Shown here one piece after another: positions 28,431 through 39,150 of a stretch of DNA of 64,000 nt. Position numbers and translations under genes: made by a program. Source of the DNA: Polytrichum commune (Eukaryota; Streptophyta; Polytrichopsida; Polytrichales; Polytrichaceae); contig OX485806.1 in the NCBI GenBank assembly GCA_950295325.1, positions 36,084,001 to 36,148,000 of the forward strand, read 5' to 3'. The stretch's first letter is position 1, and each line of letters starts with the position of its first letter. Below the pieces are notes generated by a model. That model ran no database searches and had not been told where the DNA came from. It saw only the letters and a program-made list of their open reading frames with translations.

Positions 28431-28816
28431 TAATAATATGTAATGATATCAACATCCAACAACAATGATCAACAATTCATTACATACAAGAAACAACAAC
28501 AATGATCAACAATTTATTCATAGCGGGAGTTGAACGTAAAATATCCTATCAACCAGTTGATGGCAGTGGATTTACTATTCTATCATACATAGGTCTTAAA
28601 ACCTCATACTATATTTGAGGCCACATCATGATAAAAGAGAAACCTAACATATCATACTATGTACAAAGCTGAAATTCATCAACTGTTAGAGTCAACCTGT
28701 TAGAGTTAATATTCGCTCATGTTTCTAAACCAATCTAAAGGGCTTGAGACTCCCTAATTAGAACACTGACCCCAAGAGCTTCAAATACTTGACTAGGCCA
28801 ATCATTGAGAGGGACA

Positions 28817-29158
28817 TCACTCATTTACAGAAGGCCATCGGTATGCAGGTGATCCCAATTCGGCCAAACTTGATATGCTTTCATCTGGCATGGAAGACAG
28901 AAATTCCAGTGCCAACTGAGGAGGCATTGGCTGATGAATGTGTACACCTACAGCTCCTCTTGCCTGGATATTGGGTTGTTGAACCGCCGGAGCTGCTGCA
29001 CGGGCAACGTTCACGTTGCCATTGTGTGCAACTCCGCGAGCGCCTGCAGCTCCAACTGCCGGAGCTGCTGCACGAGCGGCGTTGATGTTGCCATTGTCTG
29101 CACCTCCGCGAGCGAACGCAGCTCCTCTTGCCACTGCTGCACCCATATTTTGATCCAT
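28817..29158 (-). CDS. Ala-rich repeat ORF, unknown
   Basis: The frame of 113 codons starts MDQNMGAAVARG and contains two units of about 24 residues (ARG.A..NGN.N.ARAAAPAV), then PPQLALEFLSSMPDESISSL. The local DNA is more GC-rich than its surroundings. The repeat is also open in another frame (EELRSLAEVQ / ELQALAELHT), so the true frame is uncertain. It may be a first exon of a host gene or of a transposon. I recognise no family. Confidence 0.3.
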   Translation of the reverse strand: MDQNMGAAVARGAAFARGGADNGNINAARAAAPAVGAAGARGVAHNGNVNVARAAAPAVQQPNIQARGAVGVHIHQPMPPQLALEFLSSMPDESISSLAELGSPAYRWPSVNE

Positions 29159-29720
29159 GCTTGATGATCAACGTCGGCGCTGCTGGTGACCTGCATGAGC
29201 GAGATGAAAATCAGTAATATCTCACCTACTCAATTGCAGATCATTTCGAGAACTCCTTACAAGAGTACAGATGTCTAATGTGTAGTTCGAGGGCACAATT
29301 AGAATTGTGGTTTCTATTGGAAACGAGCTCATGACAACTCCAACAATGAGATTCAGGTCCACGCAAGGCAGGGTTACGCACTTCCTCACTCTCAAATATT
29401 TGGAATAAGAAGTGGATGTGATGATTAGCTTGTAACGGACAGTCCGAAAGACAGAAGAGTTCCTGTAGACAATATTAATGCAGAGCCCCAATTTAACGAA
29501 CCACTCTCGGATTACTCTACGACCATTCAAGTTTCACATACTCATGCTTTGTTAAAACTCTACGAGAACAAGTTGGTCCGAAGTTTATTAACGCTAATGG
29601 ATTGCACTCCTATCTGTGGGGTCGGCCGTCGTGCGCGCCGGGGTTGATCATTTTCCTCAAGGAAGGACCAAACCGGGGCACGGCCACAGGAACCTACACG
29701 CATGGCGTTCCTTTGGAGCC
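29159..29720. other. No gene recognised
   Basis: Short frames on both strands have no family pattern; no repeat structure seen. Confidence 0.4.
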
Positions 29721-29724
29721 TCGT

Positions 29725-30055
29725 CTCAGTGATCTCACTTGGAAATACAAAACACAATACCTGGCGGCTCGATCGCCCAAACTTCTCAAGCAACACAACC
29801 TACTGCCTCACCCACAATCATTCTCCGATTCTCCAACGACCACTCAAGCTTCGTATAGTCGTGCTTTGTCGAAATAAAGTTGGGATTGGAGGGGGCAGGG
29901 CTGATTTTTCACAAAGTTTTTGCATCGTCTCAGTGATCTCACTTGGAAATACAAACCACAATACCTGGCGCTCGATCGCCCAAACTTCTCAAGCAACACA
30001 ACCTACTGCCTCACTCACAATCACTTCGATTCTCCAACGCAAGCTCGAGCTCAAG
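29725..30055. repeat. Direct duplication, about 125-bp unit, 206 bp apart
   Basis: GTCTCAGTGATCTCACTTGG and the following roughly 100 bases (CTCGATCGCCCAAACTTCTC, AAGCAACACAACCTACTGCC) occur at about 29725-29850 and 29930-30050 with only a few differences. The duplication is recent. No promoter or gene is evident. Confidence 0.9.
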
Positions 30056-30311
30056 CTCCACTGAATATATAGTGGCTTTGCTTGCTACAATGAGTCAATT
30101 GGGTCATTATGTGCATGCCAAAATTAGTAGGAAGGGGGGTCCCTTTGACATGTGGCCTTTGGACATGAAGAGTTTTCATGTTGGAGTTGTGTTGGGGTTC
30201 TGTGCTCCACGCTTGACTTTTGAGCTCCGTGACAAATTTTAGCATGTGTGGAAGTTACGTCGGTTTCATGTCATGGAAAAGGTCCGTGAAGGAATGTTCT
30301 ATCTTTATTGA

Positions 30312-30570
30312 TGGCCTTATCAACTAAAATGAGCCAATTGGTCCGCTCAATTTCATTTAGGGAACGTGATGGAAACGTAATGATTGTTAGTTGGAACGAG
30401 AGAATACTTGTTGAGGGTTCTTAAAATACAACTCAACCATTCCAATACACCCACACATGTTTATAAAACCATACAAATAATCAATTGTAATATGGAAGAT
30501 CTCATCAATTGTGACAAAAGGATTGTCTCATAATGACCCAATTGACTCATTTTAGTTGATAAGGCCAATT
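30312..30570. repeat. Inverted repeat pair, possible MITE
   Basis: GGCCTTATCAACTAAAATGA at 30312 is complemented by TCATTTTAGTTGATAAGGCC ending at 30570, and both are followed inward by CCAATTGG/CAATTGAC-type sequence. A related GAGTCAATTGGGTCATTATG occurs at 30090. About 260 bp in all; no target duplication recognised. Confidence 0.65.
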
Positions 30571-30689
30571 TGAGTTTTATAGATCTTCTAGGTAGATCTA
30601 GACCTAGATGTGAGTCATCTTCTTCATTGATTATTAAGGCAGGAGAGAGGCAATTGGCGCGAACAAGTGTATCTTTCATTCATCCAACA

Positions 30690-31110
30690 TTAAAGCATTG
30701 TAAGAATAGATCGTAAATAATAAACTCTATATATTTCACAATAAATAGTAAAAAAATATTATAAATCATTAAATTAAGAATAACAGACCATAAATAGTAA
30801 ATAAGATACTTTAAACAGTGAGTATTAAACAATAAATATTATAAATGGAAAATGATATTAAATAATAATAATAGACGGTAAATAGTAAATGATATACTAT
30901 AAAAGTAAATTATAATAGCAGACCGTAAATAGCAAATAATAATATATAAATAGTAAATAATAGACAGTAAATAGTAAATAATGCCAGAAAACAATAAATA
31001 GTGGGCAATAAAAAATAAATAGTAGATAGTAAATATTAAAAAATAAATATCAAGCAGTAAATATCAAGCAGTAAATATCAAGCAATAAATATTAGACAAT
31101 AAATAGTAGG
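30690..31110. repeat. Degenerate AT-rich minisatellite (TAAATAGTAAATAATA)
   Basis: Roughly 400 bases are built of variants of AAATAGTAAATAATAGACAG on a 9-18 base rhythm. Length variation by slippage is expected. No coding sequence. Confidence 0.85.
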
Positions 31111-31171
31111 TAGTAGAGAGAAAAGAGTGGCCTTAGTCTAGAAAGGTTTGAAGCACTCCATATATATCATA

Positions 31172-31372
31172 TGTGATGTGGTGACTCAGTGGCTAAGGCA
31201 CATGTGTGGGTGTCACAAGGTGCAAGGTTTGAAACCCTTGGCTGCCACCGTTGGCCTTGTCACCTAGGTGAGTGGTAGGTAGCCTATTCTTGTGGGTGAG
31301 TTATTGGTTGAAGGCTAGACCTACCTGGGAGGGTTTAATTAGGAGGTGCGGACCTACCAACCATGTCTAATT
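31172..31372 (+). mobile_element. tRNA-derived SINE candidate
   Basis: TGACTCAGTGG at 31182-31192 fits the RNA polymerase III A box with one mismatch, and GGTTTGAAACC at 31226-31236 fits the B box with minor change; the spacing of about 34 bases is tRNA-like. The body continues through CCTGGGAGGGTTTAATTAGG and stops at a T run (CTAATTTTT, 31372), as in plant SINEs that end in T. AT microsatellite on both sides hides any target duplication. No second copy is in the window. Confidence 0.65.
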
Positions 31373-31399
31373 TTTAATATATATATATATAATTATATA

Positions 31400-32329
31400 T
31401 AATTAAATTACCTCTAAAATTTACACATAATCATAATTTACTGCCGCAGTAAAAATTACGCGCTAAAATCACGACATGGTTTTGACATCCCATTTGTGTC
31501 AGATAACAAGACTGGTCCAGGACGACAGTATATCCACAGTGGCTGCAACCTTCATGGCATGTGTCGTGGTTGCAGAAAAGTGTTGATTTACTATCGTTGT
31601 TGTGTGGGAAAAGACCCCCCTGCCTACTGTTTTCTCCAACGAGCACTGAAGCTGAATCTTTATATAGACGGATCGATAGATCCGGGCAGGTCTGATTTTT
31701 CATCACTGCCCGCTGTATACTGCTTCGTCAGTATACCCGCTGGTGGCAGACTGTATACTGCTTGGTCAATTTGCTGGTTTTGGCTAAAAGGCGGCGGGTG
31801 CTTTATACTCTATGCTGTCGGAGACAAATTGCAGTGAGTAGGTGGTGGGAGCCACCTTGGGCTCCCACATGTGCCACCACTCCAAGGCTTTGACAAAAGA
31901 TGGGGAGCTAGGAACGTGTTTTGTAGAAGGCACAATCACCACCCATCCTACAAAATGCATGGTGGATCATCCTCACAATAAGTTCAAGTCACTCGGTTTG
32001 CAAGCCGGGTGACCCACCCATGACTTGTATATAAGGTGATAAAACAAGGGAGAAACAAAAGCAAGATGAATCTCATTGGCACCTTGGAAATCGGAGAGGA
32101 ATATGGAGTTTGTCCTTTGTTGTTTAGGGGGCTCCTTTTTTTTTGTTTTGGGGGCGGAGCTCTGACTTGCAAAATGACCCCAATTTGCAAGCCAACCTCA
32201 ACTTCCAAGCCGGCCCTACCAACAAATCATCCATTTTGCAGGATGGGTGGGACACTTTTGCAAGCCGCCTCTCACAATATAAGTTGAGGTCATCCGTTTT
32301 TGAGGATGGGTGGTGATGCTCTAGGTAGG
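31400..32329. other. No gene recognised
   Basis: Frames at 31431-31706 (minus) and 31496-31837 (plus) are open but show no family pattern. TGTATACTGCTT.GTCA appears twice (31705 and 31750), a small local duplication. Confidence 0.4.
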
Positions 32330-32545
32330 TGGTGGTTAGCTCTTCGGTAGATGGCCCCTTGTGGGCTTGAGGTGGCATGGGGGTTGTCCGTGGTGGTTTT
32401 GCTTGCGGGGGTCGTCTCGGTCGTGGCGGTGTTCTTGCGCCCAAAGGGCGCACCCCCCCTCGGTGTGGGTGTGGGGGTCCTTTTTTCTTGGTTTTATTCA
32501 TTTTAGCGTTTGCGGTTGGCCTTCTGTCTCAAAAACATTTTTAAA
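32330..32545 (+). mobile_element. L1-like LINE, 3' UTR only
   Basis: GGGGTTGTCC, CCCCCCTCGGTGTGGGTGTG, GGTTTTATTCATTTTAGCG and CTTCTGTCTCAAAAA match the 3' UTR of the copies at 5244 and 56650. A strongly 5'-truncated insertion. Confidence 0.8.
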
Positions 32546-32674
32546 AAAATCAATGGAAAACATGCTTGAAGAGCACGTTTAAACAAGTTTTTATGATTTA
32601 TTTTGTGAGTTATATGCTCGTATGCTATAATCCCCACTCCCCGTGGAAAACCAATGTTGGAATTTTAAAGCTTG

Positions 32675-32890
32675 TTGGTATGTGGTTTGGTGTGGCTTCA
32701 AGAACGGACGTCAGAAAGACATGTCATGAAAGAGATTAGACCACATGCTCAAATTGTAAACACCATTCTAGACATAGTAATTAACATAATTGAGGGACTT
32801 CCGTGACCATTTAATGCACATGACAATTTTCACTTTCACAATGAATAAGGTATTCAATACGAGTTCCAAAAATTATGAGGAAAAGTTGCT
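32675..32890 (+). repeat. Dispersed repeat D, copy 1
   Basis: GGTATGTGGTTTGGTGTGG, CAAGAACGGA, AGACATGTCATGAAAGAGATTAGAC and ATGCTCAAA define a block also found at 35600-35880 and 61045-61265 (same strand) and, inverted, at 36355-36450 and 37490-37610. Its inner edge is ATAGATGTCT-like in the longer copies. The superfamily is unknown. Confidence 0.65.
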
Positions 32891-32990
32891 ACGCCCTCGA
32901 TTCAAAACCGCTAACCATCTCTTGCTAATCGCATGTTTCGTATCCTAGGAGAAGTAGCTAGCTAGTAAATGTAAACATTTAAGTCCCATG

Positions 32991-33845
32991 TACAGTCTAA
33001 CCACGATAATATCACACCATCCGTTTCACCAAAAAGTGTGATATAAACAAGGTGTGACATATTTGATAATGTCACATTTGGAAGATTTATGCATAATGTG
33101 ATATTATCAAAGAAATAGGTAGAAAAATAAATACAATGTTCAAAAAAAGTAACAAAGATGAGAATTCAATGTTTTTAAATATAAAATCAAATCCAAAAGC
33201 TTGAATAACAAAGATAGCACATCATAATGTGTCATTGAGATCAAGTTAAGACCTCTCACTAGAGACAAAGAAGCTCCTAATGTCACATGATTTTATTGAC
33301 ATTTATGTTAAATGTGCAACACCAATTCTAATGAGCTTTTCATGGCATTTTTCCATTCCTAACAACTCCATACTGCTAAAAATTTGAGAACCTTGACTAG
33401 CCATAAAATTCAAAATATCTTTAACATATTTTTGTACATCACTTAACTTCACTACCTTAGACTCAACATCATTGCTATCATCAATCAATGGGTCTACTTC
33501 TACGGGATCATGTACCTCCTGGCCATCTTGCACTTATTGCACAAGCTCCTCAGTAGAATATTACTCCACCTCAAAATCATCTTCACCTTCCATGTTTACG
33601 TACTCAAGTGGAGAAAGCTTCTCTAGAGGCTTGCCTTGGACATCAAAGCCCAAATTACAATGTTCTCGGTTCCAAGAACGGAGATCCAGGCGGAAAAGGC
33701 AGGTGGAGATGCCGATGTCATCCATAGAATTTGTTGTCCATCCGGCCTTTTTTCATCCATATTACTTGTTATTATCACACTTACACTACAAATTTTGGAA
33801 AAAAAAGTAATGACATTATCAAGGGTGATACTCCATCTTGTTTGT
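32991..33845 (-). mobile_element. Tigger/pogo element, second copy, 3' part
   Basis: CAGTCTAACCACGATAATATCAC at 32993 is the transposon end seen at 25253, here preceded by TA. The element runs in reverse: transposase tail at 33533-33303, then sequence matching the 5' subterminal zone of copy 1 (GTGTAAGTGTGATAATAAC, AATGTCATTAC) up to about 33840, with most of the transposase and the far terminus missing. It is a heavily deleted non-autonomous copy. Confidence 0.83.
33303..33533 (-). pseudogene. Tigger transposase tail
   Basis: VEVDPLIDDSNDVESKVVKL, DVQKYVKDILNFMASQGSQI and a following SSMEL line up residue by residue with the last 70 residues of the transposase at 26400-26612. It is a remnant without catalytic residues; the DDE core is deleted. 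Confidence 0.85.
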
Positions 33846-33859
33846 CAAATGAATTCTTG

Positions 33860-34740
33860 ATTTTAGGATGAGGTCTTGAGTGAGTATAATATGCATGGTT
33901 GATATTGGCAAACACTCCCAATTTGGATTGAGTTGTAATTCATGTTGAAAATTCCAACCACATATTAACATTGTTGTGAGAGCATGGCCTAAAGAAACAC
34001 CACAAAGTTTTGTAAATGATGCTCGCAAATGACGCCAAAAATTCTTATTTCTAGATGATATGCACCTTAGCAACCTTAAAAAACCAATCCAAGATAGCAT
34101 GTGCAACATTTGGTCAAGGGTTAAGAAATTTATCAAAATGCATCTTTTGCGTCTAGATGAAATTATGTGCATTGAAGGGCACTATTTTCCTTCAACTTCA
34201 CCAAACTCTTGTAAAAATCCGACAACTCTTCAAATATAGTAGGGCATGGCCACATCTTTGTACCCACTTTGCCAATGATTCTTTTTAATATTTGTTCATG
34301 AAAAAAAAAACATAGCCTTGTCAATCCCATTAGCATTGTCTCTACACCATGTAATTAAATGATAATTATCAATAAGAACACTAGCAATAGGAATTTTTTT
34401 CCTTAAACCATTGATGATCATCGCAACATCTATCTTGACACATAACGATGCTTTCTTTTTGTGATCGTTCTACATATCTTGTCTTCAACTCTTTAGCAAG
34501 CATGACTCGTTCTTCATTTTTTGTGGTGTGAGTCCACCCATGGGCCAAAATTTGTTGACGTTCATTTATAACAATAAATAAACCATACATATGATGAAAC
34601 TTTTTGACCAATTTATTGGTCATGTACTTGAATCTTAGCAGGTACGTTAAGGTGGCAGTCTGAAGCCAAATGACATCGTACAAATGCCTTGAAGATGCAA
34701 AATTCCATTATAGCCATCACATTGTTGAAATTACACTAAA
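33860..34740 (-). pseudogene. Decayed transposase-like coding stretch
   Basis: Two fragments in different frames, 34683-34381 (LVKKFHHMYGLFIVINERQQ, KESIVMCQDRCCDDHQWF) and 34172-33819 (FTKLCGVSLGHALTTMLICG), look like protein-coding sequence with a VMCQDRCC motif of the kind seen around one catalytic Asp in some transposases. Between them sequence such as DNYHLITWCRDN continues the pattern. I cannot name the family. Several stops and frame changes are present. Confidence 0.4.
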
Positions 34741-35599
34741 TAATCCAGATAGGTTTCTTTGTCTGTAGCAAAAGCTTGTCCATGAACCACATTGTTACAG
34801 TAATTTATATGCCCTCCTTAAGATGTTTCCGACCACATGAATATAGAAGTTTGAGCCTTTTGAACCATCGCTATAAAAGGATTCTCCCCCGCACAATTTG
34901 TCATCAAGTCAAAATTTGATTATGCCATTGGAGCAGTCCGTGTAGTTCACTAAAATAAAACCACAAGGCATTTTCATAGTATCTCATATGGCACAAGGTT
35001 AGTGCACAAAACAATGTTCCCATCCATAACCAAAAATGTTGTATCACAACCATTTGCACATCTACATCTATACATTGCTGATGTGAAATAATAAATTTTC
35101 TGTAACAAAATGTATAATTAAAAGAATAAAAATGAAATGAAAGAGGTTTTAACTTAGTATTAAAGATCAGAAATTAGATTTATAAAATAATATCATAGGT
35201 AAAATATTGTATGTAAACTAATATTCTTTGGATTTTGCTTTTGAAAGCTTTTATTATTTATATAAAATAAAAGTTGATTTTATATACTCTAGTGTCAACC
35301 AAGATTACTCAAGTTGTATGTTGACATATATGTTAGACATGCTCACCCATGGTCACTTTATTTTTGGTGACCTTGTGTAAAACAAAGTGGGACTGCCATT
35401 ACCAATAAGAGATTTGGAAAGTGGTGGTCATGGTCACTAGGTATTAGTGTAAACATGCCCTCAAGAAACTCAACCAATTTAGGGAAGATTAATTCATAAC
35501 ATCAATTTATTTCCTATGCCCAAAATGCAAAAATTGTGGTGATTTTCTTATGACGGCCAATTTAACTTAAGATAGACAACCCTTATTGGGTTAATTTTC
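34741..35599. other. No gene; inverted copy of a short dispersed repeat at about 35330-35460
   Basis: The segment GACCTTGTGTAAAACAAAGTGGGAC at 35370-35394 and its flanks are the reverse of the repeat at 23690 and 41870. The remainder is AT-rich and featureless. Confidence 0.5.
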
Positions 35600-37610
35600 T
35601 TATTAGGTTACCTATATTCGAAGGTATGTGGTTTCGTGTGGATCCGAGAACGGATACCATAGAGACATGTGTTTCAAAAAGATTGGACTTGCTCAAAATA
35701 TAGGAATCATTTTAGACTCAATAGTCAACAATATTGGGGGAATATACATGACCATTTAATGAACACAATCACCTTCACCTTGATAATGGAAAACATATTC
35801 CTACAAGCTCCAAAAAAAATGAAGAAATCAACTATGGTTTCAATTTGGATTATGCTAACCATCTTGTCCTAATTGCTTGTTTCGTACTCTAAGAGAAGTG
35901 GGTTAGTAAGAAAAAAGTAATCAATAAAGACCAATCATTATGACCTTACTACTCAAGCTTTGACCACCTCTAGAATAGGAATATGAACTCCAAATTTGAA
36001 AATTCAAAATTTCCATATATATATATATATATATATATCCTGATGCTAAACTCATATAGTATTCTCATTTTTATTCAACTCCCTCATCCACCATGTCATT
36101 CAAATCTAGAATTAAAAAATAAAAGGTTTTCACTAGCTGCCCCAACTTGAGAACTTAAAGTTGAAGACCATTGAACTTCTCAAATTTGCTGAAAAAAATG
36201 AACTTTTCTTCTCATTTCTGAAGTCCTAATGGAGTTGGTTTCCACCTGCAAATGACAAACATCAACATGTTGGTGATAGTGAATTAAAATGTCCTTGACA
36301 TCAAGAGTGGTATGAAATTTTCAAATTCGTTGGAATGCACCCTCTTGCAAGAAAGGGTCAAACACATGTGTTTTTAATGTCCATTCTATGATCCACACCT
36401 AAACTACACACCATTCAAATATAGGTGTCTATTCAAGATGAGTGCCCGAAAGGGGCCAATGGCCAACAACAAGTGAAACTCATGTAGTATGGTATAGTGA
36501 GTACGAAGGTAGTCCTCAAGGCCGGTCAATCTCTTTGACATCTCCCCTTGACTTCTGGTTATCAATAGCTTCTTAACGTAGTGAAGAAATTCCAGAACAA
36601 CTTTTCCAAGTCACATGAGTTCTTCCTACTCTCATTAGCAACCTTTTGTTTGCTACTTAAGCCTTAACTTCCCAAGTCTATAAAAGGGTTGTTTTGAGTG
36701 CATTTCATTTAGTGTTGGTTGTGGAATTTTCATGAACAAGTTTTGAGATTAAAATGAGATTTGTCTAACGGATCTTGAAACATGGGCGATGAGTTATTTA
36801 GAGGCAAAAGGTGGACATGAATGACCCTTTGGATTTTTAAACTATAGAAGTAGAAAGAAGTGATGCACAAGAAAATATCTTGTTTTTATCCCCCGAAAAA
36901 AAAAATTGACCAATCAAATTCACTTGGAATATGAGGGGAATGTTTGTGTGATCCACTAGATGCAAACAACTCAACTCAACAGCTTTTGTTGCTCTCATTG
37001 GAATTCTTTTTGTTTGCTACTTAAGTTGGTGTTTGAAGATGCTTAAAAATTTCCTGATTTTTTTTGGTAGAACTTTGGGTTCCTCCTCGAATTTCACTCA
37101 TTCGTCATGGTAAGTTAAAGGCACTATTGAGAGAGAAATGGAGCCTTTCCACATAGAAGCTTCAAGAACACACACACATTAGGCTAACAAGCTCACATTC
37201 ATGCCGGTACATGTATATGGCGTTACTTTTTTTTCTTTACTTTTATGTGGGTATTATTCTAAGCAGTTTTCATGTTCTCCAACTTCTACCAATTGATTAC
37301 ATACACAAGGAAACTTGTATTGCATTAGCAAATCCACGATGAAGAATTAATATAATAAATCGGAATGAAAATTAGACCTCCCATGAAGAAGCTATGATTA
37401 TTAGAAGTGCATGTTTGTTGGTTTCTCAATTGAATATATAGGTCCTCCCAATAGTGTTCACTATAGAGTGTGGAGTAGTTAATTTTTTAGGCATGATCCA
37501 ATCTCTTTTAAACATGTGTCTTTAGGATATTTGTTCTTTGATCCCCACCGAACCATACACCAATAAAATATAGATGTCTGATCACAAAAAGTAACCAAAT
37601 AACATCCACA
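35600..37610. repeat. Cluster of dispersed repeat D copies (one forward, two inverted)
   Basis: A forward copy lies at about 35600-35880 (GGTATGTGGTTTCGTGTGGA, GACATGTGTTTCAAAAAGAT). Inverted copies are at 36355-36450 (ACACATGTGTTTTTAATGTC, CCTAAACTACACACCATTC) and 37490-37610 (CCAATCTCTTTTAAACATGT, GAACCATACACCAATAAAAT). The first two could be the ends of one element of about 850 bp, but no target duplication is visible. An (AT)n microsatellite is at 36018-36038. No gene is recognised between them. Confidence 0.55.
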
Positions 37611-38051
37611 TGCCTTAGCTTATAAGTTCATCTTAGGGCAGATTTAGGATGTCTCAAATGAAACCATTTTGATAATGTTTATTGTTGATGTTATTTGGGG
37701 TTCTAAACATTATTTATTATTTCCAAGCAATTTTCATGTTGCTGGAGAGGTCATGTGCAATTCATCATCTTTAATTTGTGGAGATCATATTTATATTAGG
37801 ATGTGACTTCTACAAATGATTAAATATGAGAGATAACTTAAGCTGACCAATTCCTAAGCTCCAACCGATTTCTTTTTCTATATAACTAGTCAATGTTTGG
37901 GTTTTGAATCACATGGGAATTTTGCATTGAAATGAAGTGTTCCCCTATAAATCCATTAGAGATAGATTTATTTTCCTATTTCAAAATGTAGTATTAGGAA
38001 AACTCAAGTATTTCAATAAAATTAATTAGTGTTTTCGGATTGACATTCTCC
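37611..38051. other. No gene recognised
   Basis: Featureless apart from a decayed match at 37930-38010 to about 3800-3880. Confidence 0.4.
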
Positions 38052-38091
38052 AAAGAGCATCGAACCGGTGCACACCGGTTTGATACTCTTT
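38052..38091. repeat. 19-bp inverted repeat with 2-base loop
   Basis: AAAGAGCATCGAACCGGTG and CACCGGTTTGATACTCTTT pair with two mismatches. The core GAACCGGTGCACACCGGTTT is nearly symmetrical. It could be a relic of terminal repeats that met after deletion, or a protein-binding palindrome. Confidence 0.8.
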
Positions 38092-38324
38092 TGAGAGCCA
38101 AGGTAGCGCTACCTTTGAATATTACTTAGCCAATTTTTAATCAATTTAGGTAGTTATTTTCATTATTTAGCACTTATTATCAAAATTTGTAAGCTAATAT
38201 ATTAAAAAAAAACCCGTTACTAGAATCGCAGTGCCGAATGTAGGTGCTACAGCAGTGACCAACAAAATCGCACTACGCAGCAAAAGCCAATGTAGTGGCA
38301 ATAGGCGGTGTTGGAAATGTTAAT

Positions 38325-39150
38325 CCATAAACCCACAAGGTTTAGTCTTCGAGTAGATTAAACATCGCATTTCGTGTTCAAATGAAAGAGGAGAAGAATC
38401 CCAAGCAGAAAAAATCGCATGATCAAAATTTCCAGCTTGGGAGTCTTCAATTTAGCTGCAGCTTATGCCACTAAAGTCGTAGAAATAGTTGTATAAATTT
38501 GACAACATGCTCTTTTAAAAATTGTACTCCAAAATTCATAAGTTTTAGCCTCACAAAATACATCAACGACCTCGCAATCAAATTGAGGGCAAAAGAATCG
38601 CAAGTATCAAAATCATCAACCTGTGAGGGCAAAATTTCGATGTAGCTACAGCCAGCGAAGTCCAAGCGAAAGTTGCAGGAGAGTGCAAAAATGTGGCAGC
38701 ATGCTCTTTTAGTATCTACTCCATAAAACCCACAAGCTTTAGTCTCATAAAGTAGATCAACAAACCACCAAATCAAACTGAGGGCATTATAATCGTAACC
38801 AAAAATATTACAAAAATATTCATTGTCAACCAACCAATGATGCAAAATTTAGCTACAGTTGTAGCCTTCGAAATCGCAGCAAGAGTTGCACAAATGTAAC
38901 AAGAGTCTTCTTCCATATATGTTCCACAAAACCCACAAATTTAAACAAAAGATTAATCGCAAGCAAAAGAATTGCAAGAATCGATATTACCCATGAGCGC
39001 TGAATTTGGTTGTAACTATAGCTAGCAATGAATTGCAAAAATACAGCAATAAGGTCTTTTATATATGTTCTACAAAGCCCACAAGTTTTAATCGCACCCA
39101 CCCTCTTGTAAATCAACGATCTCGCAATCTCAGAGACTTTTGAAGCTTGA
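38325..39150. repeat. Degenerate satellite-like tandem repeat, unit about 150-205 bp
   Basis: The block [CCA(T/C)AAAACCCACAAG.TTTAGTCT ... AGATTAA/AGATCAAC ... TCGCAA ... TTTAGCTACAG ... TGCAAAAATG] repeats four to five times, with CATGCTCTTTTA at 38505 and 38700 and related CTTC/TTTT..ATATATGTTC(C/T)ACAAA at 38905 and 39055. Units differ in length and by many substitutions. Open frames on the minus strand follow the repeat and are not a gene. Confidence 0.78.

Larger units (their letters stand above)
27361..28740. repeat. Dispersed repeat E, copy 1, split by the foldback element
   Basis: Sequence at 27361-27430 (CAACAACGTCCAAAGAACAT) and 28431-28740 (ATGTAATGATATCAACATCC, TTAAAACCTCATA.TA.ATTTGAGGCC) is continuous in the copy at 47695-47990. 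The join at the foldback site agrees to the base with an 8-bp target duplication. The repeat is probably part of a larger, unidentified element. Confidence 0.8.

Noticed and set aside
28817-29196. Alternative minus frame with ELRSLAEVQ / ELQALAELHT repeats
   Set aside because: It is open because of the DNA repeat; no means of choosing it over the MDQNM frame, so only the latter is listed, with low confidence.
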